A stretch of DNA of 64,000 nt, taken from Hyphomicrobiales bacterium (GTDB taxonomy: Bacteria; Pseudomonadota; Alphaproteobacteria; Rhizobiales; Rhizobiaceae). The translations under genes and the position numbers were made by a program. The stretch covers positions 1 through 64,000 of the forward strand of contig UBPA01000017.1 in assembly GCA_900467185.1 (NCBI GenBank), read 5' to 3'. This document shows positions 47,193 through 56,204 of this stretch, piece by piece; position 1 is the first letter of the stretch, and every line of letters starts with the position of its first letter. The notes beneath the pieces are model-generated. The model worked only from the letters and a program-made list of their open reading frames with translations, was not told the origin of the DNA and did not search any database.

Positions 47193-48263
47193 TTATTGCG
47201 GCAGCTTGTCGTCCACGCCTTCGACGTAGAAGTTGAGGCCCAGCAGAACGCCATCCTCGGCCGTCTCGCCGTCCTTCAGCCAGACGCTGCCGTCCTGCTT
47301 CTTCAGGGGACCGGTGAACGGCTTCAGCTCGCCCGACTCGATCTTCGCCTGCGTCGCTTCGGCCATCGCCTTCACGTCGTCCGGCATGTTGGTGTACGGC
47401 GCCATGGTCAGGATTCCGTCCTTCAGGCCGTCCCAGCTCGACGTGGTCGCCCACTTGCCATCGAGGAAGGCCTGCGTGCGCTTGATGTAGTAGGCGCCCC
47501 AGGTGTCCTTGATTGCGGTCAGCTGCGTCTTCGGGCCGGCTGCGATCATGTCGGAGGCCTGGCCGAAAGCCTTGATGCCACGCTCGGCCGCAACCTGCAT
47601 CGGCGCAGTCGTGTCGGTGTGCTGCGTCAGCACATCGACGCCCTGATCGATCAGGGCCTTGGCCGCATCGGCTTCCTTACCCGGGTCGAACCAGGTGTTT
47701 GCCCATACGACCTTGATCTTGAAGTCCGGATTGACCGACCGCGCGCCGATGAGAAACGCGTCGATGCCCATGACGACTTCCGGGATCGGGAAGGAGGCGA
47801 TGTAGCCGGCGACGCCCTTTTCGGAGATCTTCGCGGCGATCTGGCCCTGGATGTAGCGGCCTTCGTAGAAGCGGCTGTTATAGGTCGCGACGTTCGGCGC
47901 GGTCTTGTAGCCGGTTGCGTGCTCGTACATGACCTTCGGGAACTTGGCGGCAACCTTCACCGTCGCGTCCATGAAGCCGAACGACGTCGTGTAGATCAGG
48001 CCGCAGCCCGAGCGCGACAGGCGTTCGATGGCGCGTTCGGCATCCGGGCCTTCCGGCACGTTTTCGAGGAACTGCGTCTCGATCTTGTCGCCGAGCGCCT
48101 TTTCCAGCTCCTGACGACCGATGTCGTGCGCCTGCGTCCAGCCGCCGTCCGATTTCGAGCCGACATAGACGAAGCAGATCTTGGCCTTTTCCTGGGCGCT
48201 TGCCGAAGCGGCAAAGCCGATAGCCGCCGTCGTGGCGACGAGAGCGAGGATAAGTTTCTTCAT
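47193..48263 (-). CDS. BMP family ABC transporter substrate-binding protein
   Basis: Periplasmic receptor related to PnrA/BmpA and NupN, which bind purine nucleosides. The 356-residue precursor has a signal peptide ending ASASAQ, then AKICFVYVGSKSDGGWTQAHD, the ligand region FGFMDATVKVAAKFP and a normal bilobed PBP fold. With two permeases and a double ATPase directly upstream on the same strand (46 bases from the nearest permease) it forms a complete system. Nucleoside specificity is inferred from family only. It is the last gene of the operon. Confidence 0.92.
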   Translation of the reverse strand: MKKLILALVATTAAIGFAASASAQEKAKICFVYVGSKSDGGWTQAHDIGRQELEKALGDKIETQFLENVPEGPDAERAIERLSRSGCGLIYTTSFGFMDATVKVAAKFPKVMYEHATGYKTAPNVATYNSRFYEGRYIQGQIAAKISEKGVAGYIASFPIPEVVMGIDAFLIGARSVNPDFKIKVVWANTWFDPGKEADAAKALIDQGVDVLTQHTDTTAPMQVAAERGIKAFGQASDMIAAGPKTQLTAIKDTWGAYYIKRTQAFLDGKWATTSSWDGLKDGILTMAPYTNMPDDVKAMAEATQAKIESGELKPFTGPLKKQDGSVWLKDGETAEDGVLLGLNFYVEGVDDKLPQ

Positions 48264-48308
48264 TTTGGACCTCTCATGTTGTCGAATAGGTATCCGCGGC
48301 CGGTCGGA

Positions 48309-49229
48309 TCAGCGATCCGGCACGAAGGGTTTGCCGAGCGAGGCCGGCGTGTTGATCATCGTCATCCGGCGGTTCTGCGAGATGAGCACGAGGACGACGA
48401 TCGTTGCAAGGTAGGGCAACGCTGACAGAAGCTGCGACGGCACATCGAAGCCATTGCCCTGTGCATAAAGCTGGCTGATCGACACGGCGCCGAAGAGATA
48501 GCCGCCGGCAACGATGCGCCATGGCCGCCAGGAGGCGAAGACCACGAGCGCGAGCGCGATCCAGCCGCGCCCGGCCGACATGTTTTCCACCCACTGCGGC
48601 GTGTAGACGAGCGACAGTTGCGCCCCGGCAAGCCCGGCACAGGCGCCGCCGAACATGACGGCGAGGTAGCGGGTGCGGATGACGTTTATGCCGAGCGCAT
48701 GGGCCGAGGTATGGCTGTCGCCGACGGAGCGCAGCTTCAGCCCGGCGCGGCTACGGAACAGGAACCAGTGGATGCCGGCAATGAGCGCAATCGACAGGTA
48801 GAAGATCAGGTCCTGCTGGAACAGCAGCCGGCCGACGACCGGGATGTCGCTGAGGACGGGAAAGACAATCTGCGGCAGCTTGATACCCGACTGTCCCGCA
48901 TAGGGCTCGCCGATCTGCCCCGAAAGCCCGAGGCCGAGAATGGTCAGCGCCAGCCCGGTCGCGACCTGGTTTGCCACCAGCGTCAGCGTCAGGAAGCCGA
49001 ACAGCAGCGAGAACAGCGTGCCGGACAGGATACCGGCGAGAATGCCGATATAGGGCGAACCGGTCGCCTGCGTCGCGGCGAAGGCGCAGACGGCGCCGAT
49101 GATCATCATGCCCTCGACGCCGAGGTTGAGCACGCCCGACCGTTCGGTGACCAGTTCGCCCGCCGCAGCGATGACCAGCGGCGTCGCCGCCGTGATGACC
49201 GTCAGCAGAATGGCTTCGATGATACCCAT
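48309..49229 (-). CDS. ABC transporter permease (NupQ-like)
   Basis: Inner-membrane subunit of the BMP-type importer; BPD_transp_2 family. The 306-residue protein has eight or nine hydrophobic segments and the family core ERSGVLNLGVEGMMIIGA (about 29-46) and GLNVIRTRYLAVMFGGACAG-like region in the second half. It starts two bases before the end of the upstream permease gene (49231), so the two are coupled. Confidence 0.92.
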   Translation of the reverse strand: MGIIEAILLTVITAATPLVIAAAGELVTERSGVLNLGVEGMMIIGAVCAFAATQATGSPYIGILAGILSGTLFSLLFGFLTLTLVANQVATGLALTILGLGLSGQIGEPYAGQSGIKLPQIVFPVLSDIPVVGRLLFQQDLIFYLSIALIAGIHWFLFRSRAGLKLRSVGDSHTSAHALGINVIRTRYLAVMFGGACAGLAGAQLSLVYTPQWVENMSAGRGWIALALVVFASWRPWRIVAGGYLFGAVSISQLYAQGNGFDVPSQLLSALPYLATIVVLVLISQNRRMTMINTPASLGKPFVPDR

Positions 49230-49230
49230 G

Positions 49231-50328
49231 TCAGTGAGCTCCTTCCGCGACGGCCCCGCGCGTCACGCGCCGCCAGACGATGCGGATGCGGTACTGGATC
49301 AGCGTGTCGCAGGAGAGCACGAAGAACAGCAGCAGCCCCTGGAACACCCGCACCACCTTGTCGGACAGCCCGAGCGAGATCTGCGCCGCCTCGCCGCCCA
49401 GATAGGTCAGCCCGAGAACGAGACCGGCAACGATGATCGCGAGCGGGTTCAACCGCCCGAGGAAGGCGACGATGATCGCGGTAAAGCCGTAGCCGGGCGA
49501 GATCACCGGCTGGAGCTTGCCGATCGCGCCGGACACTTCGGAGATGCCGGCAAGACCGGCAAAGGCGCCCGATAGAAGCATGGAAAACCAGATCATCCGC
49601 CGCGAGGAGAAGCCGGCGAACCGCCCTGCCCGTTCCGACTGGCCCAGAACCGTGATTTCGAAGCCCTTGAGCGTGAAGCGCATCATGAACCAGATCGCGA
49701 GGGCCGCGACGATCGCAAAGGCGAAGCCGTAATTGGCGCGGCCGGAGGCCAGCATTTCCGGCAGGATCGCTTCGGGCGCGAAGGCACGCGTCACCGGAAA
49801 GTTGAACCCGCCCGGATCGCGCCAGGGCCCGCGCACCAGCCAGTCGAGGAACAGCTGGGCGACATAGACGAGCATCAGGCTCGTCAGGATCTCGTTCGTG
49901 TTCATTCGCGCCTTGAGAAAGGCCGGGATGCCGGCATACAGCGCGCCGCCGATCATGCCCATGACCAGCATCAGCGGCAGGACGAGCGCCGAATGCCATT
50001 CATGGAACACCACCGGGACGATGGAGCCCGCCACCGCCCCCATGATGAACTGGCCTTCCGCGCCGATATTCCAGTTGTTCGACCGGTAACAGACGGAGAG
50101 GCCGACGGCGATCAGGATCAGCGGCGCCGCCTTGATCGCAAGTTCATGCAGCGACCAGACCTCCGTCAACGGCTCGATGAAGAAGCTGTAAAGCGCTAGT
50201 CCGGGATCCTTGCCGAGAATGACGAACATGATCGCACCGGCGACAATCGTCAGGCAGAGCGCCAGGATCGGGGATAGGAATGTATAGAGAAGAGAGACTT
50301 TCGGCCGTTTTTCAAGCTCAATGCGCAT
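49231..50328 (-). CDS. ABC transporter permease (NupP-like)
   Basis: Second inner-membrane subunit, BPD_transp_2 family. The 365-residue protein has an N-terminal cytoplasmic helix, about nine TM segments, and the family motif NNWNIGAEGQFIMGAVAG (about 84-101). Its start (50328) overlaps the ATPase stop (50318) by 11 bases and its stop precedes the second permease by one base, showing tight coupling in the order ATPase, permease, permease, receptor. Confidence 0.92.
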   Translation of the reverse strand: MRIELEKRPKVSLLYTFLSPILALCLTIVAGAIMFVILGKDPGLALYSFFIEPLTEVWSLHELAIKAAPLILIAVGLSVCYRSNNWNIGAEGQFIMGAVAGSIVPVVFHEWHSALVLPLMLVMGMIGGALYAGIPAFLKARMNTNEILTSLMLVYVAQLFLDWLVRGPWRDPGGFNFPVTRAFAPEAILPEMLASGRANYGFAFAIVAALAIWFMMRFTLKGFEITVLGQSERAGRFAGFSSRRMIWFSMLLSGAFAGLAGISEVSGAIGKLQPVISPGYGFTAIIVAFLGRLNPLAIIVAGLVLGLTYLGGEAAQISLGLSDKVVRVFQGLLLFFVLSCDTLIQYRIRIVWRRVTRGAVAEGAH

Positions 50329-51916
50329 GGGCCGTCTCTCTCACCGTCTCGGCGGCGGCCGCCTCGGACGCCGTCGTTCCCTGCATGCCTCCCATCAGAA
50401 GCCCGATCTTTTCGCGCGACAGCGCGGCGGCCGGATAGATTTCGGAAAGCTTGCCGTCGTTGATAACGGCGATCTCGGTTGCCACCTCGAAGATCTCGTC
50501 GAGATCCTGGCTGATGATCAGCACCGCGGAGCCGGCCTTGGCGAGATCCACCAGCGCTTGGCGGATGCGGCTCGCAGCGCCAGCATCCACGCCCCAGGTC
50601 GGCTGGTTGACGATCAGCACGGCGGGCTGTCGGTCGAGCTCGCGCCCGACGATGAACTTCTGAAGATTGCCGCCGGACAGCGAGCCCGCCGGTGGGTCCT
50701 CGCCGCTCTTGCGCACGTCCATCGCTTCCGAGATCCGCTTGGCGGCCCGCTTGACCGCACCGTGGCGGATCAGCCCGAGGCCGCCCCCGCCGACGAAGGT
50801 CTTGCGATCCGAAAAGTAGCGCGCGAGCACCAGATTGTCCGACAGCGGCAAGGCCGAGACGGCGGCATGTCCATGCCGCTCCTCCGGCACGAAGCCGGCC
50901 CCCAGTGCCCGCCGCTGGTTGATGCCCTGCCGGCCGACCGGCTTCTCGCGGATGAAGACGGCGTTGTTGTCGGCGGTCGGATATTCGCCGGAGAGTGCAT
51001 CGAAGAGTTCGCCCTGCCCGTTGCCCGCGACGCCCGCGATCGCCAGAACCTCGCCGGCATGCACCTTCAGACAGATATCCTTCAGCGACACCGCGAAGGG
51101 CGTACGGGCCGCGGCCTTGAGGTGCCTCGCCTCGAGCTGAACCTTGCCCTTCGCCGACGTCCCGGACGCGCTCACATGCGCGACGTCGCTGCCCACCATC
51201 ATGCGGGCGAGCGAGGCCGGCGTTTCCAGACGCGGGTCGCAGGCGCCGGTCACCTTGCCGTGGCGCAGCACGGTCGCCCGGTCGCAGATGCGCTGCACCT
51301 CTTCCAGCCTGTGGCTGATATAAAGAACCGAGCGTCCCTCGGCCTTGAGCTTCGCCAGCGTTTCGAACAGCCGGTCGGCCTCCTGCGGTGTGAGTACGGA
51401 GGTGGGTTCGTCGAGAATGATGAGCTGAGGGTTCTGCAATAGGGCCCGCACGATCTCGATCCTCTGGCGCTCGCCCACGGACAGGTCCGCGACGTGCGCC
51501 TTCGGATCGAGTGGCAGGCCGTAGCTGACCGAAAGGGCGGCAGCTTCCTCGGAGATTTTGTTGAGCGAAACGCCCGGATCCATCGAGAGCGCGATGTTCT
51601 CCGCGACCGTTAAAGCCTCGAACAGGGAGAAATGCTGGAAGACCATGCCGATGCCGAGGCGCCGCGCCGCACCCGGGCTTGCGATTCGCACCGGCTGGCC
51701 GCGCCAGTTTATCTGCCCGCTCGTGGGGCCGAGGACACCGAAGAGCATCTTGACGAGAGTGGATTTCCCCGCGCCGTTCTCCCCCAGAAGCGCATGGATT
51801 TCCCCCGGCCGTATATCGAGATCGATTCCGTTGCAGGCGGCGAATGTCCCGAAAATCTTCGTCAGCTTGCTGACCGACAGCAGCGTGCTGCCAGCGCTGG
51901 GTCCGTCAACCGCCAC
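50318..51916 (-). CDS. Double-domain ABC transporter ATP-binding protein (NupO-like)
   Basis: Powers the BMP-type importer. The 532-residue protein has two ABC domains as in sugar/nucleoside systems: the first with GENGAGKSTL (Walker A), LSVGERQRIEIVRAL and DEPTSVLTPQE; the second with a degenerate Walker A (GVAGNGQGELF), SGGNLQKFIVGREL and a divergent Walker B (LIVNQPTWGVDAG). Only the first site looks fully competent, which is normal for this family. A GTG at 51916, with GAGG six bases upstream, is taken as start; a TTG at 51934 is also in frame. Confidence 0.93.
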   Translation of the reverse strand: MAVDGPSAGSTLLSVSKLTKIFGTFAACNGIDLDIRPGEIHALLGENGAGKSTLVKMLFGVLGPTSGQINWRGQPVRIASPGAARRLGIGMVFQHFSLFEALTVAENIALSMDPGVSLNKISEEAAALSVSYGLPLDPKAHVADLSVGERQRIEIVRALLQNPQLIILDEPTSVLTPQEADRLFETLAKLKAEGRSVLYISHRLEEVQRICDRATVLRHGKVTGACDPRLETPASLARMMVGSDVAHVSASGTSAKGKVQLEARHLKAAARTPFAVSLKDICLKVHAGEVLAIAGVAGNGQGELFDALSGEYPTADNNAVFIREKPVGRQGINQRRALGAGFVPEERHGHAAVSALPLSDNLVLARYFSDRKTFVGGGGLGLIRHGAVKRAAKRISEAMDVRKSGEDPPAGSLSGGNLQKFIVGRELDRQPAVLIVNQPTWGVDAGAASRIRQALVDLAKAGSAVLIISQDLDEIFEVATEIAVINDGKLSEIYPAAALSREKIGLLMGGMQGTTASEAAAAETVRETAHAH

Positions 51917-51965
51917 GCCATCCCTCTCTTTCAAGCCGCAGATGCCCGGGCGCCGTTTCGGCTTC

Positions 51966-52940
51966 TCAGGGAATCAGCAAAGTTGTTCCGCTCGTCTTTC
52001 TGGCTTCCAGATCCGCATGCGCCTGGCTTGCATCGCCGAGGGCATAGGTCTGGTTGATATTGATACGCACTTTATGGCTCCGCACAACATCAAACAGAGA
52101 GTTTGCACACGCCTCGAGCTGCGCCCGTGTCGAGGTATATGTGTAGAGCGTCGGACGCGTGGCATACAGCGAGCCCTTCTGCGACAGGACGCCGATATTG
52201 AAGGCTTCCACGGCACCGGACGAGTTGCCGAAGCTGACCCACAGGCCACGCGGCTTCAGGCAGTCGAGCGAGGCGGGAAAGGTGTCCTTGCCGACGGAAT
52301 CGTAAACGACATCAACGCCCTTGCCCTTGGTAATGTCCTTCACGCGGGCAACGAAATCCTCCGACCGGTAATCGATGACATGGTCATAGCCATGCTCGAG
52401 CGCCATGGCGATCTTCTCGGGCGATCCCGCCGTGCCGATCACCGTCGCGCCCAGCGCCTTGGCCCACTGCCCGGCAATCTGTCCAACGCCGCCCGCGGCC
52501 GCATGGAACAGAAGAACCGTGTCGGGGCCGACGGCAAAGGTCTGGTTGAGCAGGTACTGCGCGGTCATGCCCTTCAGCATCATCGCGGCGGCCGTTTCCA
52601 GCGGAATGTCGTCGGGCACCTTGATCAGCTGCTGCTCGTCGATGTTGCGCTCGCTGGCATAGGCTCCGTCCGCGCCGGCATAGGCGACCCGGTCGCCGGC
52701 AGAGAACAACGTCACGCCATCGCCGACCGCCGTCACGATACCGGCACCTTCCTTACCTGGAATGAAGGGGAGGCTCGCCGCCTTGTAGAGGCCGGTCCGG
52801 AAGTAGACGTCGATGAAGTTGACGCCGATCGCCTCCTGGCGGATCTGCACCTCGCCGCGCGACGGCGGCGGAACGGTCACGCCCTCGATCTTGAGGACCT
52901 CGGGGCCACCCAGCTCCCGGATCATGATTGCTCTTGCCAT
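51966..52940 (-). CDS. NADPH:quinone oxidoreductase family protein (zinc-free MDR)
   Basis: Cytoplasmic medium-chain dehydrogenase/reductase like QOR. The 324-residue protein starts RAIMIRELGGPEVLKIEGV, has the NADPH-binding GGVGQIAGQWAKALGATVIGT (given in two parts: GGVGQIAGQ near 150, then KALGATVIGTAGS), and lacks the zinc ligands of alcohol dehydrogenases. Its frame runs open far upstream into pcs, but the ATG at 52940 is the natural start. pcs ends 12 bases upstream on the same strand. Confidence 0.93.
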   Translation of the reverse strand: MARAIMIRELGGPEVLKIEGVTVPPPSRGEVQIRQEAIGVNFIDVYFRTGLYKAASLPFIPGKEGAGIVTAVGDGVTLFSAGDRVAYAGADGAYASERNIDEQQLIKVPDDIPLETAAAMMLKGMTAQYLLNQTFAVGPDTVLLFHAAAGGVGQIAGQWAKALGATVIGTAGSPEKIAMALEHGYDHVIDYRSEDFVARVKDITKGKGVDVVYDSVGKDTFPASLDCLKPRGLWVSFGNSSGAVEAFNIGVLSQKGSLYATRPTLYTYTSTRAQLEACANSLFDVVRSHKVRININQTYALGDASQAHADLEARKTSGTTLLIP

Positions 52941-52951
52941 GGCCTGTTCCT

Positions 52952-53677
52952 TTATTCGCGTCCGAGGTTGGGGAAGATCTGCAGAATGAACCCGATGACG
53001 TAGAGATAGACGCCCGTACCGACCACGCCCCAGACCACCCAGGCGGGGGTTTCGAAGTGCATCAGCAGCGCATAGGCGCTGAGCACCGACCAGGCGGTGA
53101 AGACCGCCAGATTGAGCGGCCGCAACCGCCGCACGCGCACCGGATGGAGAAAGCTGATCGGCATGAACGTCAGGAACACCGAGACAAACACGACGATGGA
53201 CGCCGCAAGCTCGCTCGCCTGGACGACGAAGAGCGTGAACACCACCATGTTCCACACGACCGGGAAGCCGGAGAAGAAATACTCGTCGGTCTTCATGCCC
53301 ATATCGGCATAATAGATGGCGCTGGACATGACGATCGCGCCGGCCGCGACGAAGGACCAGGGCTCGCCGATCATGCCGCTTTGATAGAGCGCAAAGGCCG
53401 GCAGCAGCACATAGGTCACATAGTCGATGACATTGTCGAGCGTATCGCCCGACCAGTTGGGCAGCACCTCCTTGACGCGGACCTTGCGCGCGATCGGCCC
53501 GTCGATGCCATCGACGGCGAGCGCCAGACCCAGCCACCAGAACATATCCACGAAGCGGTGCTCCGCCGCGGCGACGACGCCGAGGAAGGCGAGAAACGAT
53601 CCGGAGGCCGTGAGAACATGGACCGAAAAAGCCCGGATCTCGGCGTAGGGAACCGGCTTGTAATTGAAGAACTTCAT
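52952..53677 (-). CDS. pcs: Phosphatidylcholine synthase
   Basis: Joins choline to CDP-diacylglycerol in the inner membrane, the direct bacterial route to phosphatidylcholine. The 241-residue protein has the CDP-alcohol phosphotransferase motif as DGIDGPIARKV (about 56-66) followed by GDTLDNVIDYV, with conserved Asp residues, and about eight TM segments. Length and start (MKFFNYKPVPYAEIRAFSVH) match rhizobial Pcs closely, so the ATG at 53677 is chosen over 53689. PC synthesis by this route is a mark of rhizobia and some other host-associated or soil alphaproteobacteria. Confidence 0.95.
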   Translation of the reverse strand: MKFFNYKPVPYAEIRAFSVHVLTASGSFLAFLGVVAAAEHRFVDMFWWLGLALAVDGIDGPIARKVRVKEVLPNWSGDTLDNVIDYVTYVLLPAFALYQSGMIGEPWSFVAAGAIVMSSAIYYADMGMKTDEYFFSGFPVVWNMVVFTLFVVQASELAASIVVFVSVFLTFMPISFLHPVRVRRLRPLNLAVFTAWSVLSAYALLMHFETPAWVVWGVVGTGVYLYVIGFILQIFPNLGRE

Positions 53678-54008
53678 CGGCAGACGCATCCTGTGCTGAC
53701 GCTTCGCGTAAACTCGGTGAGCGACCCGCACATCGCCGGGTCATGCCGCACCGCCTCCTCCGCCGCGACGGTGTCGCTGCCGGCATGTCTCGTAATATGC
53801 ATCGTTTGCCCTGCCCTGCCAGCAAAAACAAGCGATTGCCGTGCTCCCTACGTAATCCGCTGTGGACTTACGCACCACATGCGGCAATGGCGACCATTCC
53901 AAAAACGCGCGGTCGGCGCTAGATATCGGCCGAGACCGCCTGCGCTCGGCGTGGCCCGTGGTGACCAGACCGGCAGGACGGACGAAGGCGAAGGAAGAGA
54001 ACCCGATC
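53678..54008. other. 331-base divergent intergenic region
   Basis: No gene seen between the divergent pcs and UbiH-like genes. It must contain both promoters; I could not pick a convincing -35/-10 pair, and no repeat or hairpin stands out. Confidence 0.5.
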
Positions 54009-55211
54009 ATGGAACATACCGATATCGCCATCATCGGCGCCGGCCTTGCCGGGGCGCTTGCGGCCCTCGCCTTGTCGCGCGACGGGCGCACGGTGGCCCT
54101 CGTCGCGCCGATGGCGCCGCACGATCGTCGCACGACGGCCCTGATGGATGAGGCGATCGGCTTTCTGAAGAGGCTGGAACTCGGTGACGCGGTTGCCCAG
54201 CTCGGCGCGCCGCTTGCCACATTGCGCATCATCGACGGCACGGATCGCCTTCTGCGCGCGCCGGTCGTCACGTTCCGCGCGGCCGAAATCGGCCTCGACG
54301 CCTTCGGCTACAATCTCCCGAACGCACCCTTCCTCGAGGGGCTGAACCGCAGAATCGAAAGCGCCCCCTCCATCACCCGCATCGATGCGAGACTGGAACG
54401 CCTTGAGGAGACCGCGACGGGCTGCACCCTGACGCTGGCCGACGGCCGCTCCGTGACGGCGTCGCTGGTCATCGGCGCGGACGGCCGACGCTCGCATGTC
54501 CGCCAGACGCACGGCATCGAGACGCGCAACTGGAGCTATCCGCAGACGGCCGTCGTGCTGAACTTCGCGCATGAGCATCCGCATGAAAACATCTCGACCG
54601 AGTTTCATACGCGGCAGGGTCCGTTCACGCAGGTTCCGCTTCCCGGCAACCGCTCCAGCCTCGTCTGGGTGATGACACCCGATGCCGCAGCCGAGATGCT
54701 GGCGCGGGACAAGGCTGCGCTGTCGATCGCCGTGGAGCAGCGGATGCAGTCCATGCTCGGCAAGGTCACGGTGGATACCGAACCCCAGGCCTTCCCTCTC
54801 TCCGGCATGGCCGCCACCCGATTCGGCAAGGGCCGCGTCATTCTCGTGGGCGAGGCCGCGCACGCCTTTCCGCCGATCGGCGCACAGGGACTGAACCTCA
54901 GCCTTCGCGACGTCATGACGCTGGTCGCGATGCTTGCCGAGCTGCCGGCCATACCCGCGGATCTCGGCGACCGCTACGACCGGCGCCGACGGGCCGATAT
55001 TCTCAGCCGGACGGTCAGCGTGGACCTGCTCAACCGCTCTCTGCTCACCGGCTTCCTGCCGGTGCAGATGCTGCGGGCGGGCGGGCTGCAGGCGCTGTCG
55101 TCGGCCGGCGCCCTGCGCAGCCTCGTCATGCAGGAAGGCCTGCGGCCGGGCAGCGCGATCCGCTCGCTGCTGGGAGACTTACGGGAAAAGATCGGCCGGC
55201 ACTCCGCCTGA
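54009..55211 (+). CDS. UbiH/UbiF/COQ6 family FAD-dependent monooxygenase
   Basis: Flavin hydroxylase of the ubiquinone-type family. The 400-residue protein has the FAD GxGxxG motif IIGAGLAGALAALALSRDG (about 8-26), RRTTALMDEAIGFLKRL, the DG motif VIGADGRRSHVRQ and the third signature LVGEAAHAFPPIGAQGLNLSLRDV in two parts. It probably hydroxylates the ubiquinone ring, though the position cannot be assigned. Its last 33 bases overlap the 3' end of the AEC transporter gene on the other strand. Confidence 0.9.
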   Translation: MEHTDIAIIGAGLAGALAALALSRDGRTVALVAPMAPHDRRTTALMDEAIGFLKRLELGDAVAQLGAPLATLRIIDGTDRLLRAPVVTFRAAEIGLDAFGYNLPNAPFLEGLNRRIESAPSITRIDARLERLEETATGCTLTLADGRSVTASLVIGADGRRSHVRQTHGIETRNWSYPQTAVVLNFAHEHPHENISTEFHTRQGPFTQVPLPGNRSSLVWVMTPDAAAEMLARDKAALSIAVEQRMQSMLGKVTVDTEPQAFPLSGMAATRFGKGRVILVGEAAHAFPPIGAQGLNLSLRDVMTLVAMLAELPAIPADLGDRYDRRRRADILSRTVSVDLLNRSLLTGFLPVQMLRAGGLQALSSAGALRSLVMQEGLRPGSAIRSLLGDLREKIGRHSA

Positions 55212-56174
55212 TCCGATTAGCGCGAGAAGGCTGGTGACGGTGAGCATGGAGAGTGCCGTCGTGATGAGAATGGTCGCGGAGGCCCGCTCCTGCCAGACGC
55301 CATATTGCTCGGCGATCACGAACACGTTCGTTGCCGTCGGCAGCGCCGCGAGCAGCACTGCCGCCTGTACCCAGACCGGCTCGAAATTCCCGGCAGCGCT
55401 CAGCACGAGGTACATGACGGTGGGATGCAAGAGCAGCTTGGCCGGAACGATATAGGTCAGTTCCACCGGCGCACGCTTCAGAGGCCGCAGCCCGAGCGTC
55501 ACGCCCATCGCAAATAGGGCACATGGCGCGGCCGTCGGCGCCAGCGCCTCGATCAGCCGGCGGATCGCGAGCGGAGGCTGGACCTGAAACGCGGCGGCGG
55601 CGACGCCGATGGTCGTCGCCAGAATGAAGGGATGCAGCAGGATCTTGCGCAGGACGGAGAGGGCGAGGCGCACAGGGTTCTGTCTCTCGGTTCCCGCGAC
55701 CGCCATCAGCGCCGGCGCCGTGATGAAATGCGCGACGTTCTCGACGGAGAAGATCAGCGCCACCGGCACGGCCGCCCGTTCCCCGAGCGCGAGCAGCGCG
55801 AGGCCCGGCCCCATATAGCCGATATTGCCGTAAGCGGCCGCCAGCCCCTGGACGGTGGCTTCCGCAAGAGGCGCACGACGAAGCCGGAGCGCCGCCACGA
55901 AGATGAGTGTGAAGATGAAATAGGTCGCGGCGACATCGGCGATGATGAAGTCGAACCGCGTCAGTTCGTGGATGGGTGTGCGGGAAATGAGGGTGAAGAA
56001 CAGCGACGGCAAGGCGAGATAGAGAATATAGACGTTAAGCCACGCCATGCCTTCGAGACCGGGTGCTGCCGGCCCCGCGCCGTCCCGGTTTCGCCGGCCG
56101 AAAAGATGCGCAGCGCCGTAGCCGAGAAGGATGAGGCCGAAGAACGGGGCCACGAGGCTGAAGATGTCGGTCAT
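55179..56174 (-). CDS. AEC family transporter (auxin efflux carrier type)
   Basis: Inner-membrane permease of the AEC family, whose bacterial members move small organic acids such as malonate or are unassigned. The 331-residue protein has about ten TM helices in two groups of five, with the family motifs YILYLALPSLFFTLIS and GNIGYMGPGLALLALGE (with conserved Asn/Gly) in the first half and PTATNVFVIAEQYGV in the last. It overlaps the UbiH-like gene by 33 bases at the 3' ends; its start lies 30 bases from the ccdA stop on the same strand. Confidence 0.88.
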   Translation of the reverse strand: MTDIFSLVAPFFGLILLGYGAAHLFGRRNRDGAGPAAPGLEGMAWLNVYILYLALPSLFFTLISRTPIHELTRFDFIIADVAATYFIFTLIFVAALRLRRAPLAEATVQGLAAAYGNIGYMGPGLALLALGERAAVPVALIFSVENVAHFITAPALMAVAGTERQNPVRLALSVLRKILLHPFILATTIGVAAAAFQVQPPLAIRRLIEALAPTAAPCALFAMGVTLGLRPLKRAPVELTYIVPAKLLLHPTVMYLVLSAAGNFEPVWVQAAVLLAALPTATNVFVIAEQYGVWQERASATILITTALSMLTVTSLLALIGSGGVPADLFP

Positions 56175-56204
56175 GTCGTGATCTCGCCGGCGGCGGCCGC
56201 CTGT

